Of a stretch of DNA of 64,000 nucleotides, positions 19,524-27,770 are shown one piece after another (position 1 is the first letter of the stretch; every line of letters begins with the position of its first letter). The notes under the pieces are model-generated. The model searched no databases, was not told the DNA's origin, and worked only from the letters and a program-made list of their open reading frames with translations. The position numbers and the translations under genes were made by a program. This DNA comes from Bowmanella pacifica (lineage in GTDB: Bacteria > Pseudomonadota > Gammaproteobacteria > Enterobacterales > Alteromonadaceae), in NCBI RefSeq assembly GCF_014645355.1, contig NZ_BMLS01000002.1, forward strand, positions 310,001-374,000, in the 5' to 3' direction.

Positions 19524-19907
19524 ATGTTTCTACCCAGATGCTTGTTGCTCTTGGCACTTTGCAGCTTGATCAGACCGAGCTTTGCCGAAGTTGAACTCGG
19601 TGGATTGATGCTGGATAACACTTTCAGCCGTTTTGGCCGGGAGTTCTATCAGCAATTCAGCCGGCTTTGGCAAGATGTCCCGCAAACCCAGAGCTTTAAT
19701 GTTGTAGTTAAAGAACAGGTGGTGCCGCGCGCCGGTACCCGACTCACCGTACAACTGAACAATCAGGTTATCTATGTCACCTACATGGGCCGTCGGCAGT
19801 CGCCCATGGAAGACAAGGTGGAAGAGGCCATGCTGGCCTTACTGCAAGCCATGGCCAATGCCAGATTTGACAGTAGCAGCCAGGATATGGCCGAAAACGG
19901 ATGGTAA
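19524..19907 (+). CDS. csgE: Curli assembly protein CsgE
   Basis: 127 residues with signal peptide (LLLLALCSLIRPSFA). Family marks are LMLDNTFSRFGREFYQQFSRLW, the central SFNVVVKEQVVPRAGTRLTVQLN strand pair and YVTYMGRRQSPMEDKVEEA. CsgE is the periplasmic cap/specificity factor that directs curlin subunits to the CsgG pore. The start codon sits directly behind the intra-operon hairpin and lacks a clear Shine-Dalgarno sequence. csgF follows 4 bp after the stop. Confidence 0.93.
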   Translation: MFLPRCLLLLALCSLIRPSFAEVELGGLMLDNTFSRFGREFYQQFSRLWQDVPQTQSFNVVVKEQVVPRAGTRLTVQLNNQVIYVTYMGRRQSPMEDKVEEAMLALLQAMANARFDSSSQDMAENGW

Positions 19908-19911
19908 ATAA

Positions 19912-20331
19912 ATGAATAAACTCAAGTTAATGACAATGTTACTGAGTCTGATTGTCGGCCAGGTCGCCGCCACAGAATTGGTATACACCCCGATAAATCC
20001 CAGCTTCGGCGGCAATCCACTGAATGGCAGCTTGCTGATGGGCAAAGCCCAGGCCCAAAACAAGCACAAAGATCATATTGAAGAGCGTAGTTACGCTGAA
20101 AAATTTCAGGAATCTCTGGAACGGGCCTATATCAACAAAATGGTACGGGAAATTACCGATCTGGCCTTTGGCGAGGATGTGGAAGACAGCGTATTTAATC
20201 AAGACTCGGTATTTGTCAGCGGTGATTATGAAATACAGATCCTGACCAGTAACAGTGACAGTATCACGGTGCAGATCACCCATTTACTCAATGGTGAAAT
20301 CACCGTGATTGAAGTCCCCAAGTTTGGATAA
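19912..20331 (+). CDS. csgF: Curli assembly protein CsgF
   Basis: 139 residues, signal peptide ending near VGQVAA. The mature N-terminus TELVYTPINPSFGGNPLNGSLL is the CsgF segment that inserts into the CsgG pore, with the NPxFGGNP signature; the C-terminal half (VFVSGDYEIQILTSNSDSITVQITHLLNGE) forms the surface-exposed domain that engages CsgB. Overlap-free but tightly packed: csgG starts 5 bp after its stop. Confidence 0.94.
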   Translation: MNKLKLMTMLLSLIVGQVAATELVYTPINPSFGGNPLNGSLLMGKAQAQNKHKDHIEERSYAEKFQESLERAYINKMVREITDLAFGEDVEDSVFNQDSVFVSGDYEIQILTSNSDSITVQITHLLNGEITVIEVPKFG

Positions 20332-20335
20332 GCTG

Positions 20336-21115
20336 ATGTTGCGTTTACTTTGCCTGGCGGCGGTGCTGTCTTTGATGGGATGCAGTAGTCTCGGCCCTAT
20401 GTTCCCACCCAACGAGCAACCGGCCGTCGCCCTGAGCCCAACCGACAACTATCAGGATTTACTGGCCTTGCCGCCGCCCAAGGGTATGATTCCTGTGTCT
20501 GTGTATGCCTTTCGCGATCAAACCGGACAATATAAACCCCAGGCCAATGTCAGTTCGTTTTCCACCGCAGTGACACAAGGTGCCACCTCAATACTGATGC
20601 AAGCACTGGCCGACTCCAATTGGTTTTTACCAGTGGAACGAGAGGGCCTGCAGAATATTCTGACCGAGCGTAAAATTATCCGCGCCGGCTTGCAGGCCGA
20701 CGGTAAAGAAGAGAAAGAAGAACTCCCCCCTCTTACCACCGCAAAATTGCTGTTGGAAGGCGGTATCATCAGCTACGACTCGAACGTGCGAACCGGCGGT
20801 TTTGGTGCCGAATATTTTGGCATCGGGGCATCGGAGTTGTACCGGGAAGATCAAATATCCGTCTACCTGCGCGCCATTGATGTGCGTACCGGTCAGGTGC
20901 TGCTATCGGTATCCACCAGCAAAACGGTATTAAGCCAGGAGATGCGGGCCGGCTTTTTCCGCTATGTTAGCTTTAAACGCCTAGCCGAAGCCGAGGGTGG
21001 TTTTACCACCAATGAGCCAATGCATATTTGTGTAAAACAAGCCATAGAGAAAGCGCTTACCGACTTGGTCCATAAGGGCATAGAAAAAAGGGTCTGGGCC
21101 ACAGCACAAAGCTAA
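20336..21115 (+). CDS. csgG: Curli secretion channel lipoprotein CsgG
   Basis: 259 residues from ATG 20336. Lipobox LMGC gives an acylated Cys about residue 16. CsgG marks include PVSVYAFRDQTGQYKP, STAVTQGATSILMQALADSNWF, EREGLQNILTERKIIR, LLLEGGIISYDSNVRTGG and the C-terminal EAGFTTNEPMHICVKQAIE-like segment. It oligomerises as a nonameric outer-membrane pore for unfolded curlin subunits. Last gene of the curli operon, followed by a hairpin within the first repeat unit. Confidence 0.95.
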   Translation: MLRLLCLAAVLSLMGCSSLGPMFPPNEQPAVALSPTDNYQDLLALPPPKGMIPVSVYAFRDQTGQYKPQANVSSFSTAVTQGATSILMQALADSNWFLPVEREGLQNILTERKIIRAGLQADGKEEKEELPPLTTAKLLLEGGIISYDSNVRTGGFGAEYFGIGASELYREDQISVYLRAIDVRTGQVLLSVSTSKTVLSQEMRAGFFRYVSFKRLAEAEGGFTTNEPMHICVKQAIEKALTDLVHKGIEKRVWATAQS

Positions 21116-21129
21116 GACTCTCATATCTC

Positions 21130-21465
21130 TTGGTGCTCTTCGTGACCTTAGTGGCGAGGAAAGAAAATCCAAATCAACAGCAAGGCCAGGAAATACACAA
21201 AGGGGGTGAAAACCATCACCCCCTTTGTGAGGCATTGTTTTTCTTCGTGTTCTCGGTGGGCTTCGTGGTGAGAAATAAAAACCTAAATCAACAAGAAGGA
21301 CGCGAAATACACGAAGGGGTAAAAATCAACAACCCCCTTTTAACTCATTGCTTTTCTTCGTGTTCTCGGTGGGCTTCGTGGTGAGAAATAAAAACCTAAA
21401 TCAACAAGAAGGACGCGAAGGGATTCACAGCCAAAAATCCTTGTAACTTATTGTTTTTATATGCA
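21130..21465. repeat. Three tandem ~113-bp hairpin-bearing repeat units
   Basis: Units at about 21130-21238, 21239-21351 and 21352-21465. Units 2 and 3 share 68 identical bases (21239-21306 equals 21352-21419; period 113); unit 1 is diverged. Each unit begins with a CTTCGTG-rich block, has an AAATCAAC core, and ends with a GGGG/CCCC hairpin and an ATTG-TTTT tract. The stem is perfect in unit 1 (14 bp, 21196-21209 with 21216-21229) and changed but still pairable in units 2 and 3. The hairpin of unit 1 may terminate csgG. The small open frames across the array are not credible genes. Confidence 0.8.
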
Positions 21466-21516
21466 TTTATATAATCTTGGCGGTAAAAAATAGATTAAAC
21501 ACCCAAAGCGCGGTAG

Positions 21517-22209
21517 TTAACTGCGCACGCCATATTCGAAGTTACAGGTACCGAACATTAAGTAGCTGCGCATTGGGGTCAGCTGAATAACCTCGGCCTT
21601 GCCCAGTTGATCCTGTTCGGTACGCCTTTCCAGCTGCAAATAGTAAGACCAGGTTTTATCCGCTTTGGGTGTCAGCGTCAGATACACGGACTCTTTTAAT
21701 TCCCATGAGCCTTGATGCCAGTCATCTTCAAAAGGTACTTCTGCAACGGGTTGAATACGAAAAGTGTTATCAGAAAAAAGCTGCAGACTTGGCGCTTTAT
21801 CACAACCGACACTCTGGTAAAGGAAACTCAGGTTTTCAGGTGCAGTGGGATCGGTGGGATCAACCCCGTCAGGCAGTAAGAACAAGCCCATACTATCTTT
21901 GGTATACCAGTGATTGCCTTTAACCAAGGCAGAGATATTGTTGACATACCAGCCCTGCTCAGTCGCCACACCAAGCACGGTATCGAGTTTACTGACATCC
22001 CTGAGCATCAGAGAATAAATCAGGGAGGATTGCTGTATATCCCTTGGAAAAGCGAACTGATTCACCTTCACCTGGTACCCTTCAGCTTCCAATGCCTCAC
22101 TGACATTTTTAATTTGTTCAGGTTGCAGATAGCGCCCGTACAAATGCACATGGGTTTTCGCGCACCCGCTTAACGTCAGTACAAGCAAACCCAGCAGTAT
22201 TCCTTTCAT
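21517..22209 (-). CDS. Uncharacterised lipoprotein downstream of csgD
   Basis: 230 residues with a lipobox (LTLSGC, Cys16). I do not recognise the family. The N-terminal half (residues ~20-110) has VHLYGRYLQPEQIKNVSEALEAEGYQVKVN, which looks like a ferredoxin-like or SPOR-like alpha/beta domain that distinguishes paired helices and strands; the C-terminal half is beta-rich with two Cys (SVGCDK, FGTCNF). It lies 76 bp behind csgD on the same strand, so it is probably co-expressed with curli control and may be an accessory of the curli or envelope system. Confidence 0.7.
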   Translation of the reverse strand: MKGILLGLLVLTLSGCAKTHVHLYGRYLQPEQIKNVSEALEAEGYQVKVNQFAFPRDIQQSSLIYSLMLRDVSKLDTVLGVATEQGWYVNNISALVKGNHWYTKDSMGLFLLPDGVDPTDPTAPENLSFLYQSVGCDKAPSLQLFSDNTFRIQPVAEVPFEDDWHQGSWELKESVYLTLTPKADKTWSYYLQLERRTEQDQLGKAEVIQLTPMRSYLMFGTCNFEYGVRS

Positions 22210-22285
22210 TATCTCTCCATCTTGGACTTTTAAGAGGCAGAAGGAAACTTACTTTATAAATCATATAGTTGTCTACAGAAGAACG

Positions 22286-22963
22286 CTACATAAGCATTTG
22301 CACAGGCAAATGTTGTTGCACCCAACTAAGTAGCTCTAAGCGATTCCGGCAATGGGTTTTTCTAAACACGCTATATAAATGTGTTTTTACCGTATTCGTG
22401 CTGATATGCAGTTTGTTGGCTATTTCTTTGTTCTGTGCGCCACTGGACAGTAGACGCACTATGGTCATTTCTCGCTTGGTCAGGGCATCAAATTCTTCAT
22501 CCTGGGACTGACGATTCAAGCCAACCTGAGGCGCGCACTTCAGCAAGGTTTGCAGTGCCCTATCCATGGCTTCACGTCGAAACCAGCGCTGTTTATCCAG
22601 TAGCAGCCCAATGCCTTTAAGGATCAAATCGGGAGGATCCTGGCGATAAAACACCCCATCAATGCCAGCCAGTAAGGTCAGGGTTTCACAGATTCCTTCC
22701 CGGTCGGCATTAAACAGCACAACCCGGTGCGCGATGGCCAGATCAAGCAGATAACCGGGCAACATTTCTCCCCAATACGCATCCTGTACATTAAAGAATA
22801 AAAGATCGAACTGACCCGGCTCTTTGATCATGGCCGGATCATAAACCTGATGAATAGTAACGGGACAGGTTTGCAGCAAACGTAAAAAAACGTAGCTTGA
22901 GGGACTATCTTGTGCGCTAGGGTTAGGGTGCACGACCTGCAACGAATATGTATCAATATTCAT
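22286..22963 (-). CDS. csgD: CsgD-like LuxR-family regulator of curli
   Basis: 225 residues; E. coli CsgD has 216. The N-terminal ~140 residues look like a degenerate receiver domain (DLLFFNVQDAYWGEMLPGYLL) without a clear phospho-acceptor setting, and the C-terminal LuxR helix-turn-helix is clear: LTKREMTIVRLLSSGAQNKE, then IANKLHISTNTVKTHLYSVFRK. GAGGTGATGT precedes the ATG. Its position and divergence from the curli genes argue for control of csgBAEFG. No csgC or csgH is visible. Confidence 0.88.
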   Translation of the reverse strand: MNIDTYSLQVVHPNPSAQDSPSSYVFLRLLQTCPVTIHQVYDPAMIKEPGQFDLLFFNVQDAYWGEMLPGYLLDLAIAHRVVLFNADREGICETLTLLAGIDGVFYRQDPPDLILKGIGLLLDKQRWFRREAMDRALQTLLKCAPQVGLNRQSQDEEFDALTKREMTIVRLLSSGAQNKEIANKLHISTNTVKTHLYSVFRKTHCRNRLELLSWVQQHLPVQMLM

Positions 22964-23245
22964 ACATCACCTCATCCTTGAGTGATTTTTATAACCTGTT
23001 GATTTTATAGTGGTACAGCCATAAAACCTTGTCAAGAAAGCTTGTTAGATAATGTTACCCGCGGCAGAAAAAGGTATGCCACAAGCAAAGTATCACGCTA
23101 CCACAGGCCGTTAGTTACAGGCTCGAATCCCTTTAAACTAGCGGGCTGGCTGATGTTACTCAGTACATTCAGACTTGACTTACATCATGGCATCCACTGA
23201 CACTTAGCCCTATGCTATAGCGCACTAAATCAGTAAGGAATACTT

Positions 23246-23668
23246 ATGCAAGTCAAAGACATTATGACCAGCAATTTGCATACCCTGACCCAATCGGCCA
23301 CGCTCCACGACGCTCATAATATGAGTCGTGAATATGGTATTCGTCATATTCCCATCGTTGACGTGTTAACGGGTAAATATGTGGCCATCGTCACCCAAAA
23401 AGCGCTGGTATCAAAAGTCATGAAACTGGCGAATCTCTACGGACAGGACTGTCTTACCGAGCAGGAAAAGTTAGTCCCCATTATGGATGTGGCGATTAAA
23501 GACGGTGATACCGTACAGGCCAATCAACCACTGCTAGAGATAGCGGAATACTTTGTTAACTACAAACATGGCTGCCTGCCAGTTGTGGACGAGGAGGGAA
23601 AACTGGAAGGCATACTCACCTCTTCAGATTTTGTGAAGCTGGCCATTAAGCTACTGAAACAACCCTGA
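23246..23668 (+). CDS. CBS-domain pair protein
   Basis: 140 residues made of two CBS motifs: MQVKDIMTSNLHTLTQSATLHDAHNMSREYGIRHIPIVD at the start and QPLLEIAEYFVNYKHGCLPVVDEEGKLEGILTSSDFVK at the end. Stand-alone CBS pairs bind adenine nucleotides and regulate partner proteins. No partner is evident; the next gene is separated by a 188-bp palindromic region. Cytoplasmic. The start has an AAGGAA ribosome site. Confidence 0.88.
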   Translation: MQVKDIMTSNLHTLTQSATLHDAHNMSREYGIRHIPIVDVLTGKYVAIVTQKALVSKVMKLANLYGQDCLTEQEKLVPIMDVAIKDGDTVQANQPLLEIAEYFVNYKHGCLPVVDEEGKLEGILTSSDFVKLAIKLLKQP

Positions 23669-23693
23669 CCATCGGGCTTGTTGTCTGCCTTGG

Positions 23694-23854
23694 TGATGCT
23701 CAGGTTGTGTTGATATTAGTCGTTGATTCACGACACAAAGCCAGATATGTTTAAAAAACCCCAACCTGAGCATCAGCGTTTAACGGTTGCAAGGTCGCAG
23801 TATGCAACAAAGTAGTATTGGTGCTTGTATGCATACTGTGAAAAGGACCTTGCA
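23694..23854 (+). promoter_or_regulatory. Structured leader of the 1286-residue protein gene (two large inverted repeats)
   Basis: First, a perfect 14-bp inverted repeat: TGATGCTCAGGTTG (23694-23707) and its complement (23762-23775), enclosing a small GTCGT/ACGAC hairpin. Second, TGCAAGGTC (23788-23796) plus CAGTATGCA (23798-23806) pair with TGCATACTG (23830-23838) plus GACCTTGCA (23846-23854); the latter arm covers part of the likely Shine-Dalgarno AAGGAC and ends two bases before the ATG. This could be a translation-control RNA element or the terminator of the CBS gene followed by an operator. Confidence 0.6.
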
Positions 23855-23856
23855 CC

Positions 23857-26800
23857 ATGGCGCTCTCCTCGGACGTACTGAACTTACTGGTTGAGAAGCT
23901 AACCAACGGACAGGCGCTGGACGGGCAAGCCAGTGACTTTGCCTCTTCACTTGGCCCAGATAACAAACTGCCTATCGCCGCCGACACCTTCCGCCAGTTG
24001 CTGCTAACCAGGTGTCCCACCCAAACCAAGCTTCCGCCTAAAGCCACTGTACGCGTCCAGCATCTGAGATTTATTGGCCGGCTCGACCTGGATGGCTTGG
24101 CCGGTGAAGCAGGCGACGCCTTCCCTCCCCTGCGCTTTGAGAATTGTCAGTTTGAGCAGGGGCTTTCCCTGGCACAAGCCAACCTAACAGGCCTGAGAAT
24201 GGATCAATGTATTTTTGGCCATGATCAAGCAACGCAGAAAACACAGCCCCCCATGCTGTGCCTAAATTCATCCAGATTGACAGCCAACCTTAGCCTGGCT
24301 GAACTTGTCATCGCGCAGGACAGTAAGCTGCGCCATCTGTGGTTGAAAGCCGATTGCATTGAAGTAGGGGGAAGTGTTTATCTGCGCGATTTAGCGCTCT
24401 CCTGCCCACGCACCACGGAAAAACAACGACAGCTAGATGTTCGCCACTATGGATTGGAAATGCGCAATGCCGATATCAAAGGTGACCTCATCTCCCGTTG
24501 TGGTCTGCGAGTTTCTGGCGGCATTACCTTACGCAGCACCCTGATAGGTGGAGATATCAGGCTCTTTTCTTCCCATGTTGTCAGCAGGGTCGACGATGCG
24601 CTATTTGCTCAAGGATTGAAGATTGACGGTAACCTGATCATTCGTCCCAATCAGCTACCAGATAAAAGTATCGACACGCAAACCAAGGGGAAAAGCCGGT
24701 CTGTTGCAGCCCAATCCCCTATGTCCTACTTCGAAGGTGGCATCAACCTTTTCGGCGCGACCATCTGCGGCACACTCGACTTGTCCGGCACTAAAATTGC
24801 CGCATCCTCAGAGCGTAGCAAAGAGGCCAGACTCAATCTGCAACGGGCCCAGGTTAATTCAGGGGTGGTTGCCAGTTTAATTCACGGTCACAGGTTTGAG
24901 ACGGATGGCGCTATTGAGCTGGCATTTGCCAATATCCAAGGTGGTATTCGCATCAGCAGAGCCAATATCGGTAGCACAAAAATGCAAAGCATCGGCGGCG
25001 ACAATGCCCAGATTGGCAACGGCATTCATTTAAGTAACTGCCGGCTAAAAAAGAGTGTTTTTCTTCGAAACAGCCACATTCAAGGCAGCTTTGAACTACT
25101 AAACACCCTGGTTGGAACAGATTTTATTCATCCCAGACTCAGTGAAAAAGGCCAGGGGACTCTCGATCTGGCAGACAGCGTGCTACAAGGCAACCTGATT
25201 ACCCAGAAAGGACATTATCAACAAACCCAGCTACTGGGCAGTAATGTGGATAGTGCTGGGGGCGGTAAAGTCAAACTCTGTGGCACAAAGATAGCCGGAA
25301 AAGTTGAGCTGGTGTTTAAAAAGCAGATAAGAGGATTGGGCATAAAAGCTGAGCCGGTGTACTTCAACCTGGAAAACCTCAAGTGTGACAAATCATTGCT
25401 GTTGGAAGCCACGCTCTGCTTTCCTCTGTCCGCCGAAAAAGCAGAGTCAGTTTGTCTCAATGCGCGAGGTCTGGAAGTAAAGAAGAATCTGGTTGTCAGA
25501 TTGGAAGCACCTGAAAGTGCAACCCTGGATTTAAGCAGATGCAACATAGGTGGAGACCTTGATCTTAAAGATTTAGTCTTCCAGCAAAGAAAAGATAGCC
25601 AGGCGCCGAGCGACCATCAGGCGTTATTGGACTTACAGCAAACCCGCATTGAACGTGACCTGAGGGTAGATTTTAAGGACTTCTTTGAGATAGCACGGCA
25701 AAAAAAGTCCTTTCATCGCAATATTGATGTGGACGTTACCGGCACCTGGCGTCATAGCCTCAGCTGCTATAAAGGGTTTCAGTATGTAGAAATGCAGATT
25801 CGCTGGCAGAATGAAATCTGGTACGGCGCCTATTTAAGCCCCCTCGATGACGATGACAACGCCGTGTTGTTAGACGGCCATTCCTCCTGCTTCCACAGAT
25901 TAAATGAGGCGGGTAAGCTCTCACTAGAGGATGAAGCCCAAGCGCTGCAATACCTGCGCTTGTTCTGCGCCCATGTATGGGGAGGCACAAGAGGGGTAGA
26001 TGGCGCTTTTGTGATCACCGACACCCCTGACTGCCTGCCGTGGCTTAAAGCCAGTAAAGCCGCTCAAGATGATATTGAATATGTAAAGGCACGCGTCGCA
26101 CCACCTCAATCTCTTAACGCCCACGCACTGCAAAATCTTTACTTGGCCATCGCCGAACAAGTCAAACAAGAAGTAGACGAAAAAGACAATCAACTGGATG
26201 CCAATATTAACTTGTCGCCCCAGCAACTCAGCGCGCTGCTTCCTATTGCCCAAGAACTAAAGCTGTTGCAGAACATAGTCCCTTTGGGCGACGGACAAAC
26301 TATCAGTGAAGAACAAAAGCTGGATGAGCTAAGGGTGCTGTGTCAGGCAAGCATAAAAATGATGTGCGAAGAGAAAAAACTCGCCACACGCTTTTTTTTC
26401 CGCGCTTACATTCGCCACGTCAACCTGGTGTTTCTGGCCTACTTTGCGGTGAGAAACGATGGCATGGTGAGCATGTTGTCCGATCTGCCCTTGCTGGAAT
26501 TTAACGATGCGCCAAGTCCGTTAGTAATTAGCCCCCTGCGCCGTCTGGACAACAACTTTACTAGGAAGTCTTACTTTCTAGCCGACGGCAACCTAGGGGA
26601 AAGCAGCGAAGATCCTGCACTCACCCAACGAGGTGAAAAACTGCTGCGCAGCGCTGCCAGTAAAACGCCGGAATACGGTTTTCGGGATGTGGTGGTGGAT
26701 TTACAGGATACCTATGTCTATCGACTGGCTGACAACAACGGCGCATCCTGGGGCAAAGACCTTAAGCTGATAAAGCTTAAAAACTTCCGCTATCTGAGTT

Positions 26801-27717
26801 TTTATACAGAGCAATTCAACCGCCTGGACGGCGATATCACCTATCGGGTCAAAGCAAGACTTGCCTGGCTTCGCTTGCAATATCCACTGATGGTATCCAG
26901 AGGTAACTTATGGTTGCGGCAACTGGAAGTTAAGCTCACGGGCGGCTATGCCAGCTTACTCAGTGATGGTCGTCGCATTGCACTGAGCTCTTTTGAAACA
27001 CAGCCTCATTCGCAAGCCATCCAGGTATTTAAAAAAGAAGGGGTGGGCCGGTTGGTGAAGCCGCTTATTAATGACAAACGCCGTTGTGCCGGCTGGGTAG
27101 CCAGTCACGCCAGCTTCAATAAGACCAGAATTGACTGGCAGCACAGACGGCTACTGAGAATGCTGGCAAACTTTGCCGCGGGCTCCGTCCGTCGCACCAT
27201 CACCTTAATCTATGGGCTGCTCTCTAGTTACGGGTTAAGCCCCTTTAAGGTCTTTCTTGCCATTGCTTTACTAATCATGCTGGGAGGCCAAATGACCCAG
27301 CTTGCCAATGACCGTGGCATACTCATTGCCGACACCCAACCTGTTGCCACCATTAGCCAGAGCAATTTTGATTACGGCTTACTCCAACCTACCCCACGCC
27401 AGCAGAAACACTTTTTCTCCAGCAACAATTTGCTCTGCAAAGATCTGATCGAACCCTATCTTTACGCCACAGACACACTCATTCCGCTGGTGGATCTTAA
27501 CCAGGAGGACCGCTGTGTTGTGCGTCCTATTGGCACAACCTGCGATGATCCTCTGCATTGCACAGACGCTGCATCCCAGCCATTACTGCAAAATCCCAAG
27601 GTGTGGCATTGGTTCCGTACTTTGTATTCGTTACTTGGGTGGATCATGGTGTCGCTGTTTATTTTCACCCTGACCAGTACGCTGAGAGCCGAGGATGACC
27701 ACCAGCAACAGGACTGA
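23857..27717 (+). CDS. Large beta-solenoid membrane protein of unknown function
   Basis: 1286 residues. Residues ~60-620 are built of short strand repeats such as LEMRNADIKGDLISRCGLRVSGGITLRSTLIGGDIRLFSS and INLFGATICGTLDLSGTKI, like the solenoid seen in actinobacterial proteins labelled membrane-associated oxidoreductase. A non-repeat domain follows (~640-900, rich in W/Y/D), then another solenoid stretch (~940-1090). The C-terminus has two membrane segments (~1128-1148 FKVFLAIALLIMLGG; ~1255-1278 GWIMVSLFIFTLTSTL) separated by ~100 residues with four Cys and the motif YATDTLIPLVDLNQED, which resembles the YSLDTLLPIV-type module of such proteins. No catalytic motif is recognisable. Monocistronic, with an unusual palindromic leader. 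Confidence 0.75.
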   Translation: MALSSDVLNLLVEKLTNGQALDGQASDFASSLGPDNKLPIAADTFRQLLLTRCPTQTKLPPKATVRVQHLRFIGRLDLDGLAGEAGDAFPPLRFENCQFEQGLSLAQANLTGLRMDQCIFGHDQATQKTQPPMLCLNSSRLTANLSLAELVIAQDSKLRHLWLKADCIEVGGSVYLRDLALSCPRTTEKQRQLDVRHYGLEMRNADIKGDLISRCGLRVSGGITLRSTLIGGDIRLFSSHVVSRVDDALFAQGLKIDGNLIIRPNQLPDKSIDTQTKGKSRSVAAQSPMSYFEGGINLFGATICGTLDLSGTKIAASSERSKEARLNLQRAQVNSGVVASLIHGHRFETDGAIELAFANIQGGIRISRANIGSTKMQSIGGDNAQIGNGIHLSNCRLKKSVFLRNSHIQGSFELLNTLVGTDFIHPRLSEKGQGTLDLADSVLQGNLITQKGHYQQTQLLGSNVDSAGGGKVKLCGTKIAGKVELVFKKQIRGLGIKAEPVYFNLENLKCDKSLLLEATLCFPLSAEKAESVCLNARGLEVKKNLVVRLEAPESATLDLSRCNIGGDLDLKDLVFQQRKDSQAPSDHQALLDLQQTRIERDLRVDFKDFFEIARQKKSFHRNIDVDVTGTWRHSLSCYKGFQYVEMQIRWQNEIWYGAYLSPLDDDDNAVLLDGHSSCFHRLNEAGKLSLEDEAQALQYLRLFCAHVWGGTRGVDGAFVITDTPDCLPWLKASKAAQDDIEYVKARVAPPQSLNAHALQNLYLAIAEQVKQEVDEKDNQLDANINLSPQQLSALLPIAQELKLLQNIVPLGDGQTISEEQKLDELRVLCQASIKMMCEEKKLATRFFFRAYIRHVNLVFLAYFAVRNDGMVSMLSDLPLLEFNDAPSPLVISPLRRLDNNFTRKSYFLADGNLGESSEDPALTQRGEKLLRSAASKTPEYGFRDVVVDLQDTYVYRLADNNGASWGKDLKLIKLKNFRYLSFYTEQFNRLDGDITYRVKARLAWLRLQYPLMVSRGNLWLRQLEVKLTGGYASLLSDGRRIALSSFETQPHSQAIQVFKKEGVGRLVKPLINDKRRCAGWVASHASFNKTRIDWQHRRLLRMLANFAAGSVRRTITLIYGLLSSYGLSPFKVFLAIALLIMLGGQMTQLANDRGILIADTQPVATISQSNFDYGLLQPTPRQQKHFFSSNNLLCKDLIEPYLYATDTLIPLVDLNQEDRCVVRPIGTTCDDPLHCTDAASQPLLQNPKVWHWFRTLYSLLGWIMVSLFIFTLTSTLRAEDDHQQQD

Positions 27718-27726
27718 TTCCGGTAT

Positions 27727-27754
27727 AAAAAAAGCCACCCTAAGGTGGCTTTTG
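27727..27754. terminator. Bidirectional terminator between convergent genes
   Basis: AGCCACC (27733-27739) and GGTGGCT (27744-27750) with a CTAA loop; A7 on one side and TTTT on the other, so it can serve both the forward 1286-residue gene and the reverse TonB operon. Confidence 0.88.
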
Positions 27755-27770
27755 GTCTGTTGATTCGTGC

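Noticed and set aside
21130..21384. 84-residue open frame across the 113-bp repeats
   Set aside because: Its product is a translated repeat, with no ribosome site and no recognisable domain.
23111..23140. GGCTCGAATCC resembles a tRNA T-arm upstream of the CBS gene
   Set aside because: No acceptor stem, D-arm or anticodon arm can be placed around it, so it is not a tRNA gene.
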